Source of the DNA: Carboxylicivirga sp964602515 | Lineage (GTDB): Bacteria > Bacteroidota > Bacteroidia > Bacteroidales > Marinilabiliaceae | NCBI GenBank assembly: GCA_964602515.1 | Contig: CAZRRJ010000001.1 | Coordinates: 861,363-925,362 of the forward strand | Length of the DNA: 64,000 bases | Reading direction: 5' to 3' | Part shown: in pieces, positions 34,460 to 43,987 of the stretch | Layout: each line of letters starts with the position of its first letter | Numbering within the stretch: position 1 is the stretch's first letter | The notes under the pieces: generated by a model | The model's database searches: none | Told to the model about the DNA's origin: nothing | What the model saw: only the letters and a program-made list of their open reading frames with translations | Made by a program: the position numbers and the translations under genes

Positions 34460-35959
34460 ATGATCTCAAAAATGCAATTTGTCTTTGCTGTATTAATAAT
34501 TGCCTTAGTCAGCTGTCAGAAGAAACAACCAGCAACGCCCCCTCCTAATATCATCTATATTTTGGCTGATGATATGGGTTACGGCGATATTAAAGCCATC
34601 AATCCTGAATCAAAGATTCCAACTCCCCACCTGGACAAACTTGTATATGAAGGCATGCATTTTACTGATGCCCATAGTAATTCAGCCGTATGTACACCAA
34701 CTCGATACGGTACACTTACGGGGCGTTACTGTTTCAGGTCTCGACTTAAAAATGGTGTATTGACTGGTCATGAACCAGCCTTAATAGAGTCAGACAGACC
34801 AACGGTAGCCAGTGTACTTAAAAAAGCTGGTTACCAAACGGCCTGCATTGGAAAATGGCATTTGGGATTAAATTGGGCAAAAAAGGATTCTACCTTACCT
34901 CTTTTTCACGGCGGTAATTTATGGGATATTAAAAATACTGAAAATGTAGACTATGCAGCACCTGTTAAAGGAGGGCCACTGGCATTGGGTTTCGATTATT
35001 CTTTTATCATTCCGTCGTCTTTGGATATAGCTCCATATGTATATCTTGAGAATGATAAAGCTACCTCTCCGGTTACAAAGCATGTTCCCTTTTTTAAAGA
35101 TGATAAAGCCAGAGGTATATGGTACCGACATGGAGATACAGCTGAGGACTTTGACCACACTACCGTTCTACAAACCATAACAGATAAAGCTGTTAATTTT
35201 ATACATCAGGCCAACAAAGAGAAACCATTCTTTATCTACTTTCCATTAACATCACCTCATACGCCCTGGTTCCCTTCTGAGGAATATAATGGTATTTCTG
35301 GTGCTGGTGTATACGGTGATTTTGTATCTATGACAGATGGTATGGTTGGTCAAATTATGCAAGCTTTAAATACCCTTAAAATAGCCGATAATACACTTGT
35401 GATTTTTACATCGGATAATGGTTCACACTGGCTACCCACTGACATAACAGAATTTGAACATTTGGCTAATGATAAATTCAGCGGCATGAAATCTGATGTT
35501 TGGGAAGGCGGACACCGTGTACCTTTTATTGCACACTGGCCCAATGCAATTCGTACTGCAAGTGTAAGTGACAAGACAATTTGCTCAACCGATTTACTGG
35601 CAACCTGCGCCGAAATAAATAATTTACATATACCCCGTTCTGCAGAGGACAGCTATTCATTCTTAAGTGAATTAACAGGCCATAAGAGTGATTTAAAGAA
35701 ACGTGAACTGACCATACACCATTCTGTTAACGGCACCTTTGCTATTCGAAAAGGCGATTGGAAATTAATTGATACGAAAGGCTCAGGAGGATGGAGCTTA
35801 CCTAAAAATAAATGTAAAGCGGATACTCCACCTCAACAACTTTACAATATTAAGCAGGATCCCAAAGAACAACACAACCTTTATTTAGAGCATCATAAAA
35901 AAGTAGAGGAATTAAATTCCTTATTAAAACCTTTCAAACAAGGTAATGAGGCTCCTTAA
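34460..35959 (+). CDS. Sulfatase (arylsulfatase-type) lipoprotein
   Basis: Exported lipoprotein of 499 residues with lipobox LVSC (Cys19) and a family S1 sulfatase domain. The metal site is IIYILADDMGYGD. The formylglycine signature C-x-P-x-R appears as CTPTR in NSAVCTPTRYGTLTGRY, so the cysteine-type site needs maturation by an anaerobic or FGE-type enzyme not present in the window. KWHLG and FTSDNGSH are further S1 motifs. The enzyme would remove sulfate from a polysaccharide or other organosulfate at the cell surface. It stands alone, without susC/susD genes. Confidence 0.93.
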   Translation: MISKMQFVFAVLIIALVSCQKKQPATPPPNIIYILADDMGYGDIKAINPESKIPTPHLDKLVYEGMHFTDAHSNSAVCTPTRYGTLTGRYCFRSRLKNGVLTGHEPALIESDRPTVASVLKKAGYQTACIGKWHLGLNWAKKDSTLPLFHGGNLWDIKNTENVDYAAPVKGGPLALGFDYSFIIPSSLDIAPYVYLENDKATSPVTKHVPFFKDDKARGIWYRHGDTAEDFDHTTVLQTITDKAVNFIHQANKEKPFFIYFPLTSPHTPWFPSEEYNGISGAGVYGDFVSMTDGMVGQIMQALNTLKIADNTLVIFTSDNGSHWLPTDITEFEHLANDKFSGMKSDVWEGGHRVPFIAHWPNAIRTASVSDKTICSTDLLATCAEINNLHIPRSAEDSYSFLSELTGHKSDLKKRELTIHHSVNGTFAIRKGDWKLIDTKGSGGWSLPKNKCKADTPPQQLYNIKQDPKEQHNLYLEHHKKVEELNSLLKPFKQGNEAP

Positions 35960-35989
35960 AAATCCAATAATCAAAAGTTATATACCAAC

Positions 35990-36026
35990 AAAGGCTGCTC
36001 CAATAAAGAGCAGCCTTTGTATTTTT
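35990..36026. terminator. Rho-independent terminator (shared)
   Basis: Perfect arms AAAGGCTGCTC and GAGCAGCCTTT with a 7-base loop, followed by GTATTTTTT. It lies between the sulfatase and the convergent acyl-CoA dehydrogenase and could serve both. Confidence 0.85.
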
Positions 36027-36048
36027 TACCTAACAGAATACTGGATAA

Positions 36049-37761
36049 TTAAAACTCTTCTAAAACAGGCTTATAGAATCCTAAATCATCGATTGAAGAA
36101 TTAAAAATAAAACCAGCTTTAGCATGATTATCAGCCTTACCTCTTTTGATAATAATATCTGCAGAAATTCTGTATTTATCATCGCGTTGCGTATCCAGAA
36201 CCAATAAATATCCCATTACAATATTACCTGCCATCTCTACTAATCGACGAGCATGAAAATCAAGGTATTCATTTTCTTTAACATCTGTTACAGCTTTTAC
36301 AGCACGCTCGTATTCATCAGTCATACCTATTAAAATACGGCGATATGCATGTAATTCAGGTTTCAATTCTGTCATTTCAAATTCACGAATACGACCAAGG
36401 TATCCACCGGTTGTTACACCACGAATAGCTGCTACAACCTGTAACTGTGTTGTTCCTTCATAAATTGAGGTAATACGGGCATCGCGATAAATACGCTCAA
36501 CCGGGTAATCTTTCATAAAACCGGAACCACCATGAATCTGCACAGCATCATAAGCCAATTGATTACTATATTCACTTGTTATACCTTTAAGCAGTGGCGT
36601 AAAGAAATCTGCCAATTTCTGGTACCGTTTCATTTCATTGCGCTCTTCCGGCTCCAGTTTACGCTCTTCTGCAATATGCATATATGTTTTGTAAACATCA
36701 ACGTAACGCGATGTTTCATACAATAAGGTACGTGATGCATCCAGTTTAGCTTTCATTGTAGCCAACATTTCGTATACTGCCGGAAACTGAATAATAGGCT
36801 TTCCAAACTGCTCACGTTCTTTAGCATATGCCAAAGCCTCACGGTAAGCTGATTCAGATACTCCTACAGACTGAGCTCCAATACCCAGGCGTGCACCATT
36901 CATCAAGGCCATTACGTACTTGATTAATCCCATTTTTCGGTTACCAACTAACTCTGCAGGTGCATCTTTGAATACTAATTCACATGTAGGTGAACCTTTG
37001 ATACCCATCTTATTCTCTAAGCGACGAACAATTACTGATTTATGACTACGGTCATAGATAAACATGGATAAACCACGTCCATCCTGTGTACCTTCTTCAG
37101 AACGAGCTAGCACTAATGCGATATGTCCATCACCATTGGTAATAAAACGCTTCACCCCGTTTAACACCCACTTGCCGTCCTTCATTTCAGCTTTTAACTG
37201 AACAGCCTGAAGATCTGAACCAGCATCAGGCTCAGTTAAGTCCATAGCCATTGTTTCGCCATGCGACACACGCGTTAAAAACCGCTCTTTTTGGTCTTCG
37301 TCAGCAAATTCATTGATTGTTTCAGCACAATCCTGTAACCCCCAAATATTTACAAAACCTGCATCGGCACGCGATACAATATCTGCTGCCATAATATAAG
37401 GTACAATCGGAAAATTCAATCCATCATATTTACGGGGAAGTGTAATGCCCATAAGACCAGCTTTAACCAAGGCATCAAGGTTTTCCTGAGTACCTTTAGC
37501 ATATACTACTTCATTATTTACGATCTGTGGCCCTTCCTGATCAACACTTTCAGCATTTGGTGCAACTATATCACCACAAATCTCCCCTACAATATCTAAT
37601 ACTTTTTCGTAGCTATCCATGGCATCTTCAAAATCCATGGGTGCATAATCATATTTATCTTTATCAGCAAAATTGCGCTCTTTAAGAGCTACAATCTTCT
37701 TCATCAACGGATGCTCCAAGTGGAATTTTAAATCCGGGTTATCTGTGAAAAAATTTGCCAT
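36049..37761 (-). CDS. Long acyl-CoA dehydrogenase
   Basis: FAD-dependent acyl-CoA dehydrogenase of 570 residues, longer than the 380-residue classical enzymes through a C-terminal extension. Motifs include MDLTEPDAGSDLQAV, FITNGDG, KREQFGKPI-like KEREQFGKPIIQFP, the IHGGSGFMKDYPVERIYRDARI segment and the catalytic glutamate in SIYEGTTQLQ. It is transcribed last in the etfB-etfA-dehydrogenase operon, so its electrons go to the neighbouring ETF. Chain-length specificity cannot be told. Similar long enzymes are widespread in Bacteroidota. Confidence 0.93.
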   Translation of the reverse strand: MANFFTDNPDLKFHLEHPLMKKIVALKERNFADKDKYDYAPMDFEDAMDSYEKVLDIVGEICGDIVAPNAESVDQEGPQIVNNEVVYAKGTQENLDALVKAGLMGITLPRKYDGLNFPIVPYIMAADIVSRADAGFVNIWGLQDCAETINEFADEDQKERFLTRVSHGETMAMDLTEPDAGSDLQAVQLKAEMKDGKWVLNGVKRFITNGDGHIALVLARSEEGTQDGRGLSMFIYDRSHKSVIVRRLENKMGIKGSPTCELVFKDAPAELVGNRKMGLIKYVMALMNGARLGIGAQSVGVSESAYREALAYAKEREQFGKPIIQFPAVYEMLATMKAKLDASRTLLYETSRYVDVYKTYMHIAEERKLEPEERNEMKRYQKLADFFTPLLKGITSEYSNQLAYDAVQIHGGSGFMKDYPVERIYRDARITSIYEGTTQLQVVAAIRGVTTGGYLGRIREFEMTELKPELHAYRRILIGMTDEYERAVKAVTDVKENEYLDFHARRLVEMAGNIVMGYLLVLDTQRDDKYRISADIIIKRGKADNHAKAGFIFNSSIDDLGFYKPVLEEF

Positions 37762-37869
37762 TTTGTTTTTTATTTTGAGTCCCTAACGGGAATCTGATCC
37801 AACAATAATTTAATTAGATAATAGATTCTAGACTACTGACGTTAACCTATCAGCCCATAATCTAACAAC

Positions 37870-38889
37870 CTACTTTGTGTTCTGCTTATAGAACTTAATC
37901 AATTTAGGCACCACGTTAGCCACATCACCAGTAATAACGTAATCAGCTAACTTATTAATTGGTGCATTAGGATCATTGTTAATGGCAATGATCATAGCAG
38001 ACTCTTCCATACCGGCTGTATGCTGAATCTGGCCTGATATTCCACAAGCTATATAAAGCTTAGGGCGAACCGTAACACCTGTTTGTCCAATCTGGCGGCT
38101 ATGGTCAGCGTAACCTGCATCAACTGCTGCACGCGAAGCGCCTACTTCTCCACCTAAAACATGAGCTAAATCCTCTAATAATTCAAAATTTTCTTTTGAA
38201 CCAACACCATATCCACCTGCTACAATAATAGATGAATTCTTGATGTTAACCTTAGATTTTTCCATATGACGCTCAATCACCTTTACTACTAAATCTTCCG
38301 GCTTAAGTATTTTGTCAACATCCAGATTGTTTACCTTGCCTTTATAAGCTACATCGTAAACCTCTTTTTTCATTACTCCCTCACGTACTGTAGCCATTTG
38401 TGGACGACAATCCGGGTTAATAATGGTTGCAACAATGTTACCACCAAAAGCAGGACGTATCTGGTACAATAAATCTTTATATTCTTTTTGGGCTTTCTTA
38501 TCCTCATGATCTCCAATCTCAAGCGATGTGCAGTCAGCTGTTAAACCACTCTGCAATGCAGAGGAAACACGTGGTCCAAGATCACGGCCAAATGTGGATG
38601 CACCTAACAATGCTATTTGTGGCTTTTCCTTTTCAAAAAGCTCAACAATAACAGATGTATGTGGCAGGGTTGTATACGGGCTAAGGCGCTCATCGTCTCC
38701 AATATGAACGATATCTGCTCCATAAGGGTACAACTCTTTTTCAATTCCTTTTAAGTTATGGCCTAATGTTAAAGCTTCTAACTTACAATTTAATTGGTTG
38801 GCAAGGGAACGTCCTTTTGTCATCAATTCAAGACTGACATCGGCTATTTTTCCCTCATCTATTTCACATATAACAAAAATGTTATTCAT
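37870..38889 (-). CDS. etfA: Electron transfer flavoprotein, alpha subunit
   Basis: Alpha subunit of ETF, 339 residues. It has an N-terminal adenine-nucleotide-hydrolase-like domain and a C-terminal FAD-binding domain with VVAGGYGVGSKENF, GASRAAVDAGYADHSRQIGQ, TGVTVRPKLYIACGISG and IQHTAGMEESAMIIAINNDPNAPI, all standard for EtfA. It accepts electrons from acyl-CoA dehydrogenases. It lies 108 bp upstream of the dehydrogenase and 54 bp downstream of etfB, the same-strand order expected for an operon. Confidence 0.95.
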   Translation of the reverse strand: MNNIFVICEIDEGKIADVSLELMTKGRSLANQLNCKLEALTLGHNLKGIEKELYPYGADIVHIGDDERLSPYTTLPHTSVIVELFEKEKPQIALLGASTFGRDLGPRVSSALQSGLTADCTSLEIGDHEDKKAQKEYKDLLYQIRPAFGGNIVATIINPDCRPQMATVREGVMKKEVYDVAYKGKVNNLDVDKILKPEDLVVKVIERHMEKSKVNIKNSSIIVAGGYGVGSKENFELLEDLAHVLGGEVGASRAAVDAGYADHSRQIGQTGVTVRPKLYIACGISGQIQHTAGMEESAMIIAINNDPNAPINKLADYVITGDVANVVPKLIKFYKQNTK

Positions 38890-38943
38890 TTTCTCGAATT
38901 TTAACCGGTCACCCGGTGGGTGTTAAACAATTATAAATAAACA

Positions 38944-39816
38944 TTAACCGATGGTGTGATTGGCAATAAGGTCTTTCATTAGCTCATCAATTTCCTCATC
39001 AGCCGGTGTTAATCGTTTGGCTTCTTTAGCCTGAAACACCACGTTTTCGATTTTCTTAACTTTTGTTGGTGAACCTGATAAACCAAGCCACTTTGCATCA
39101 GATTCAATATCATTAACACTCCACTCCTGAATGTTTAAATATGGACGATCATCTGTTAAATCAATATAATCTTCTGCTTCGCTCTGACGCTCTGTAATTG
39201 TTTTGGCATGCTTAAATTTCATTAATAATTTAGCATTTCGCGGACGACAATCCGGTGCGCTTGCATTAACTGTGATTACCCCGGGTAATGGCATCTCTAC
39301 TGTTTCAACTCCGTTCTCTAAACGTCGTTTAATAACAATTTTCTTTTTATCGGCAGAAAGCACTTCCTCAGCATAAGTTACCTGTGGCAAATTCAGTTTT
39401 TCAGCAACCTGAGGTCCAACCTGTGCTGTATCTCCATCAATAGCCTGACGCCCTGCAACAATTAAATCACAATCCTTCAACTTCTTAATAGCACAAGAAA
39501 TAGCGTACGATGTTGCTAAAGTATCTGATCCGGCAAAAGCACGATCAGTTAATAAATAACCATTGTCAGCCCCTCTATATAAGCCTTCGCGAATTACATC
39601 AGCAGCCCGTCCCGGTCCCATTGTTAAAATAGTTACATTTGATCCCGGGTACTTATCTTTCAAACGTAAGGCTTGTTCCAGAGCATTTAAATCCTCAGGA
39701 TTGAAGATAGCTGGCAATGCTGCACGATTCACAGTTCCATCTGCTTTCATGGCATCTTTGCCTACGTTTCGGGTATCAGGTACTTGCTTAGCAAGAACAA
39801 TAATGTTTAATCCCAT
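38944..39816 (-). CDS. etfB: Electron transfer flavoprotein, beta subunit
   Basis: Beta subunit of ETF, 290 residues from the ATG at 39816, where the family start MGLNIIVLAKQVPDTRNVG begins. An upstream start at 39927 would add an unlikely hydrophobic leader. Landmarks are LEQALRLKDKYPGSNVTILTMGP, DTLATSYAI, LIVAGRQAIDGDTAQVGPQVAEKL, the EtfB signature region, and CRPRNAKLLMKFK. It is the first gene of the etfB-etfA-acyl-CoA dehydrogenase operon. Confidence 0.95.
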   Translation of the reverse strand: MGLNIIVLAKQVPDTRNVGKDAMKADGTVNRAALPAIFNPEDLNALEQALRLKDKYPGSNVTILTMGPGRAADVIREGLYRGADNGYLLTDRAFAGSDTLATSYAISCAIKKLKDCDLIVAGRQAIDGDTAQVGPQVAEKLNLPQVTYAEEVLSADKKKIVIKRRLENGVETVEMPLPGVITVNASAPDCRPRNAKLLMKFKHAKTITERQSEAEDYIDLTDDRPYLNIQEWSVNDIESDAKWLGLSGSPTKVKKIENVVFQAKEAKRLTPADEEIDELMKDLIANHTIG

Positions 39817-40214
39817 TGCTTCAATATTTTGGTAAAGAATTATTAACGGAAGACAAATATATAAAAACAAGCCAATTAACAAAGTAAGTTTCATTTCATT
39901 GATATTGTGCTTTTTACGTATTTTCATTCAATATTTAAATCATAAGTAATGAACTAAATGGCAGCCCCAACAAGCAACATATTTAACACATTTACTGATA
40001 ATTAGAACTCTACCTAAACCCATTTACAGTCCTCAGACTTTATTGCAACAAAAATGAACAAAAAGCCTTTAGAATTGCTCTATTTATAATTAGTTTAATT
40101 AATAGATGGGTGTTAAGATGCTTTGCACTTACTCCAGTAAAATTGTATGATTTTAGTCTGGCATATAAGGTAGTGATAATTAGCGCCTATAATCATTACT
40201 AATCATGTAATAAA
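39817..40214. other. Divergent intergenic region
   Basis: Roughly 400 bp between etfB and msrB. It holds the etfB and msrB promoters. No coding sequence, repeat or RNA gene is recognised. Confidence 0.4.
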
Positions 40215-40649
40215 ATGAGTAAATTAATAATAATTATAAGTCTGCTTATTAATAGTATTAGCACTATGGCACAAGATACTTCAAGTATAAAATTGAATCC
40301 CCTCAACGAAGAAGAAAAGCGTGTTATTCTTGATAAAGGAACAGAGTATCCTTATTCGGGTAAATATACCCACCACAAAGAAAAGGGGCAATATATCTGT
40401 AAGCAATGTGATGCACCTTTATACAACTCCAATGATAAATTTGACTCACATTGTGGATGGCCCAGTTTTGATAACGAGATTGATGGTGCTGTTAAGCGCA
40501 TACCTGATGTGGATGGCAGGCGAACAGAGATTATATGCTCTCGCTGCAACGGACACCTTGGACATGTTTTTATGGGAGAAGGTTTTACCCCTAAAAACAC
40601 ACGTCATTGTGTAAATTCAATTTCATTAAAATTTGTACCCGAAAAATAA
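40215..40649 (+). CDS. msrB: Exported methionine-(R)-sulfoxide reductase B
   Basis: Enzyme of 144 residues that reduces methionine-R-sulfoxide in proteins. The signal peptide MSKLIIIISLLINSISTMAQ sends it to the periplasm. Two zinc CxxC pairs (CKQC and CSRC), the HCGWPSFD motif, GRRTEIICSRCNGHLGHVF and the catalytic cysteine in RHCVNS are all present. MsrA is not nearby. It is a single-gene unit followed by tandem hairpins. Confidence 0.95.
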   Translation: MSKLIIIISLLINSISTMAQDTSSIKLNPLNEEEKRVILDKGTEYPYSGKYTHHKEKGQYICKQCDAPLYNSNDKFDSHCGWPSFDNEIDGAVKRIPDVDGRRTEIICSRCNGHLGHVFMGEGFTPKNTRHCVNSISLKFVPEK

Positions 40650-40735
40650 TTATTACAAAAGCCCTGACTTATGCCCCTGTTAAAATTTGTAAGCTCTGTC
40701 TCTTAATTTTATGCTCATTTATTATGCCTTCTCTA

Positions 40736-40821
40736 CCTCTAAACCGGAAAATCAGGGTTTAGAGGATAAACCTCGAAGCTAAATACTCAATCATTAATGC
40801 CCTGAACCGGAAAATCAGGGC
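40736..40821. terminator. Two tandem hairpins with a shared 16-base repeat
   Basis: Hairpin 1 (40736-40765) has perfect arms CCTCTAAACC and GGTTTAGAGG around a 10-base loop. Hairpin 2 (40799-40821) has arms GCCCTGA and TCAGGGC. Both carry the same 16-base motif AACCGGAAAATCAGGG (40742-40757 and 40805-40820). They lie between the convergent msrB and the Cys-rich gene and would end transcription from both. Confidence 0.65.
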
Positions 40822-40843
40822 TAAAAAGCAAAACTATGAACAG

Positions 40844-41326
40844 CTAAGCCCTTTGTTTTAATTCGCAACATACTTGATGCTTATTGTAACTGGAACATAA
40901 GCTATACAAAGGACAGTATTGTGGCAGATAATCACACATTTCAACATCAACAATTTGATTTTCTACAGGAAACACCTGGTAATTAATACCATTACGTAAA
41001 TGACCATAGCGTATTCGGTCGCTTACACAGCTTTCAAAAATTGGGTTAAGTCCATGCGAATAATATACAGCAGTTAATGCACTAACGACCTTTTCAACTT
41101 CAATATCGGTTAAGTAATCAATATCCGGAAAGAAAAACTGTTCCATACCAATTAATTCTCCCACCTTTATACCAACCAGTTCATCATCATAGCACATTTC
41201 ATAAGCATTACCATCAGGTGTATTAAACACACCTTTGAGGTTATATCCTGCTGCATTCTCAATATTATTCAAGTCTTCCAACAATTGTTCAATATACCTT
41301 TTCATCATTCTGTGTTTTTCCTCCAT
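40844..41326 (-). CDS. Hypothetical protein with C-terminal Cys cluster
   Basis: Protein of 160 residues that I do not recognise. It is soluble and acidic, with helical N-terminal (IEQLLEDLNNIENAAG) and mixed central regions. The last 30 residues have five cysteines (CDYLPQYCPLYSLCSSYNK and CC near the end). Such a cluster might bind a metal or a cofactor. It has no signal peptide. It stands alone on the minus strand between msrB and the IS3 remnant. Confidence 0.55.
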   Translation of the reverse strand: MEEKHRMMKRYIEQLLEDLNNIENAAGYNLKGVFNTPDGNAYEMCYDDELVGIKVGELIGMEQFFFPDIDYLTDIEVEKVVSALTAVYYSHGLNPIFESCVSDRIRYGHLRNGINYQVFPVENQIVDVEMCDYLPQYCPLYSLCSSYNKHQVCCELKQRA

Positions 41327-41531
41327 TTTTCAACATCTTTAACGAAGAAAAATGCATCCGGTTACAAAAAAAATAAATATATTATACTGATTTTGATATG
41401 TTTTTTTGTTTTCCTTCTATCACATATTATCCTGCATTCGATTTAAACCTTATAATTCATGCGAATCAAAAGTTGCCTATATTGCCAAATTAATAAATGC
41501 AGCAGCGAGCTACCTAAAAACATGTACCATC

Positions 41532-42231
41532 AACCTGGAATTGCAACAAAAGTCGGACAAAAAGTTACGACCTATGTTACCTCTTTTAATTCATTAAATT
41601 CCTTTTCTACTTCAATAGGCATTTTATAACCTAAAGCCGAGTGTAACCTTTTTCTATTGTACCAATTTTCGATATATTCAAATATATCTAATTCGGCTTC
41701 TTTGATAATTTGATAACTTTTACGGTAAATAAGTTCGGTTTTAAGTGTCTTGAAAAACTTTCAGCAACAGCATTATCCCAACAATTCCTTTTTCTGTTCA
41801 TGCTTTGAGTAATAAGATTATTTTTATTTAAAAGATTTTTAAATGCATTACTGGCATATTGTATCCCTCTGTCAGAATGAAATATTATGGGTTTAGTAAT
41901 ATTTCTTTTAGATAATGCCATTTTCCAAGCAGGAATAATGGTTTCTCTGGTAAACAGTGCTTTACTTAATGACCATCCAATAATCTGCCTATTATATAAA
42001 TCTATAATGGTTGTAAGATACAACCTGCCTTGAGAGGTTCTTATGTAAGTAATATCAGATACCCAACCCTCATTCAATTTTTGAGGTCTGAAAGCTCTAT
42101 TCAAAGGAAACTGCCTTTTCCTTAAATTCATTGCTATAGTTTCGCTTTTTATGTTTCATAATTTCAAGTAAATAATTTTCTCTAACTATTTGCCTTAAAC
42201 TTTATGTCAGGGTAAAGGTAGCAAGTCCAAT
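41532..42231 (-). mobile_element. Internally deleted IS3-family element
   Basis: Region containing an IS3/IS150-type transposase remnant. A possible end at 41532-41567 (GGAATTGCAACAAAAGTCGG, then ACAAAAAGTT) resembles IS3 termini. The opposite border near 42196-42231 is an imperfect inverted match. I could not find a clear target duplication, so both borders are approximate. Confidence 0.5.
41572..42159 (-). pseudogene. IS3 orfA/orfB fusion remnant, frameshifted
   Basis: The minus strand starts with an OrfA-like beginning (ATG at 42159: MKHKKRNYSNEFKEKA). It jumps without the intervening several hundred bases to the end of OrfB (NRAFRPQKLNEGWVSDITYI), so an internal deletion removed the rest of OrfA and the start of OrfB. 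The DDE residues remain: WVSDITY, HSDRGIQYAS and NAVAESF. One T lost from the SFF codons shifts the frame, after which TLKTELIYRKSY and ENWYNRKRLHSALGY continue in another frame to a TAG at 41572-41574. It cannot make a working transposase. Confidence 0.8.
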
Positions 42232-42418
42232 TCTTCATAATTCACATTCCAGTACAAGTTTTATCCTTAAATTATTAAAGAAAACATAGGTTGTTATCAT
42301 GGTAAAACAGCGGACTAATTAAAATAATAGAAATACCACAATTGAGTAGGATTGCCAACGAGTGTGCCTTAAATTATTTTTAATCTCTAATTATTAACCT
42401 CTTTCAATGCAGTAATTT

Positions 42419-42426
42419 TATCTTTG
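42419..42426 (+). promoter_or_regulatory. TAnnTTTG -7 box for the LutA-like gene
   Basis: TATCTTTG lies 23 bp before the ATG of the (Fe-S) protein gene, giving a short leader. No -33 element is visible. Confidence 0.35.
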
Positions 42427-42448
42427 TTTTCATTTAAAACAATGCCTT

Positions 42449-43162
42449 ATGACCGTTGATTTATTTGTACCATGCTTTATTGATCAGATGTTTCCAAATA
42501 CAGCCTGGAATACCATTTATTTACTTGAGAAAGCAGGATGCAAAATCCATTATAATCCAGAACAAACGTGCTGCGGCCAACCCTTGTTTAATAGTGGTGA
42601 TATAAAACATTCAGGTAAACTGGCAGAAAAATTTGTCAAAGATTTTCCACACGACAGACCCATCATAAGCCCTTCGGCTTCGTGTGCTGCATATATCCGT
42701 AATCATTATACTAATTTAATACCTAAAAAGGATGCCGATCGTCTTAAACGGTGTACTTATGAGCTAAGCGATTTTTTAGTTAATCAATTAAAAGTAGATG
42801 ACTTACAGGCAAGTTTTAAACACAAAGTTACTTATCATGATGCCTGTTCGGCATTAAGAGAATACGGACTGAAAGATGAACCACGTCGCCTGCTAAGGAA
42901 TGTCAAAGGACTTGAGTTAATTGAAATGCCAAAGAAAGATGAGTGTTGTGGTTTTGGTGGAACATTTATGGTAAAATATGCACCTGTTTCAACTGCAATG
43001 ACAGAACAAAAGGTACTACATACTCTAGCTACAGGTGCAGAATATATCGTTTCAACAGAAGCTTCGTGTCTACTTAATATTCAAAGTTATATAAATGCAC
43101 AAAAGCTTGCTATTAAAACCATCCATTTAGCCGATCTACTTGCCGGAGAACAGGTTAAGTAA
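42449..43162 (+). CDS. (Fe-S)-binding protein, LutA/YkgE-like
   Basis: Protein of 237 residues made of two CCG domains. The motifs CCGQPLFNSGD and ECCGFGGTF, with PSASCAAYIRNHY and HDACSALREYG, fit LutA/YkgE and the C-terminal part of GlpC/HdrB-like proteins. LutA is a subunit of an L-lactate oxidation complex (LutABC), but neither lutB nor lutC lies here, so lactate use is not assured. It has no signal peptide. The gene begins 290 bp after the IS3 remnant and ends 60 bp before the end of a convergent gene. Confidence 0.8.
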   Translation: MTVDLFVPCFIDQMFPNTAWNTIYLLEKAGCKIHYNPEQTCCGQPLFNSGDIKHSGKLAEKFVKDFPHDRPIISPSASCAAYIRNHYTNLIPKKDADRLKRCTYELSDFLVNQLKVDDLQASFKHKVTYHDACSALREYGLKDEPRRLLRNVKGLELIEMPKKDECCGFGGTFMVKYAPVSTAMTEQKVLHTLATGAEYIVSTEASCLLNIQSYINAQKLAIKTIHLADLLAGEQVK

Positions 43163-43222
43163 AAATCTGGAATATGGTTTCCCAAATAAACTTTCTGATT
43201 CTGGCTATAAAGCACTGGGTTC

Positions 43223-43987
43223 TTAATTATTTAAACGATTGATAATACTCCCAGTCAAAAGTTGATAGATTCTTTTTAACTCCTCATTATCATTAAGTGC
43301 AGCAATATGTTTTTGAATAATTTTTTGGTCGTTGCGTACTGCAGGCCCTGTTTGTGTTTCTGATGGTGGTAGCTTTTGCACTTTAGCCGCTGTTTCACTT
43401 ATTAATGGATGAAGCAAACTAAAAGGCAAATCACTTTTTTGTAATATCTCATTACCCAAACAATACATGTGATTTACAAAATTACATGCATAAACAGCAG
43501 CAATATGTAATTGTCCGCGCTGATACGAATTGGCTTTTAAGACCGTATTGCTAAGCTCTTGTCCCATCGAATAAAGCCGGGCCGTCAAGGCTTCATTATT
43601 ACTCTCAATTAATACAGGCACTGTCTTAAAGCTAATCTCCGAATCGATAGTAAAAGTTTGAAAAGGATAAAATACACCATGTTTGTCAAATCGCTGCAAT
43701 ACATCAATTGAAATACTACCGGCTGTATGCACCACTATTCCACTTACCAAAGGCATGGCCGTAATAACAGACTCCAGCACATCATCTTTTACCGATAAAA
43801 TGTACAGTTCGGCTTCCTGATCTACTTCTGATAAATCAGACACTGCATGTGCATTCAGCTTATTTGCCAGTCGCATGGCATTAGCCTCACTCCTGCTATA
43901 CACTTGCTTTATAGTATGGCCTAAATTAAAAAATGCAGCCCCTAAATGAGTTGCCACATTTCCAGAACCAAGAAGAATAATATTCAT
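43223..43987 (-). CDS. Rossmann/DUF2520 protein (P5C-reductase-like)
   Basis: Protein of 254 residues from the ATG at 43987, where the dinucleotide-binding sequence MNIILLGSGNVATHLGAAF begins. A Rossmann domain covers residues 1-125, and a C-terminal helical DUF2520 domain with FYPFQTFT and AAVYACNFVNHMYCLG follows. The family resembles NADP-dependent reductases such as pyrroline-5-carboxylate or ketopantoate reductases, but its substrate is not known. An upstream start at 44056 would add 23 residues before the Rossmann fold and is unlikely. Confidence 0.85.
   Translation of the reverse strand: MNIILLGSGNVATHLGAAFFNLGHTIKQVYSRSEANAMRLANKLNAHAVSDLSEVDQEAELYILSVKDDVLESVITAMPLVSGIVVHTAGSISIDVLQRFDKHGVFYPFQTFTIDSEISFKTVPVLIESNNEALTARLYSMGQELSNTVLKANSYQRGQLHIAAVYACNFVNHMYCLGNEILQKSDLPFSLLHPLISETAAKVQKLPPSETQTGPAVRNDQKIIQKHIAALNDNEELKRIYQLLTGSIINRLNN

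Noticed and set aside
39817..39927. N-terminal extension of etfB
   Set aside because: The extension is hydrophobic and atypical of EtfB; the conserved MGLNIIVLAKQVPD begins at the ATG at 39816.
41459..41629. Plus-strand frame of about 56 codons with CxxC-like start running into the IS3 end
   Set aside because: It reads through the IS border and into the antisense of the transposase, so any similarity would be accidental or the truncated start of an interrupted gene; no support.
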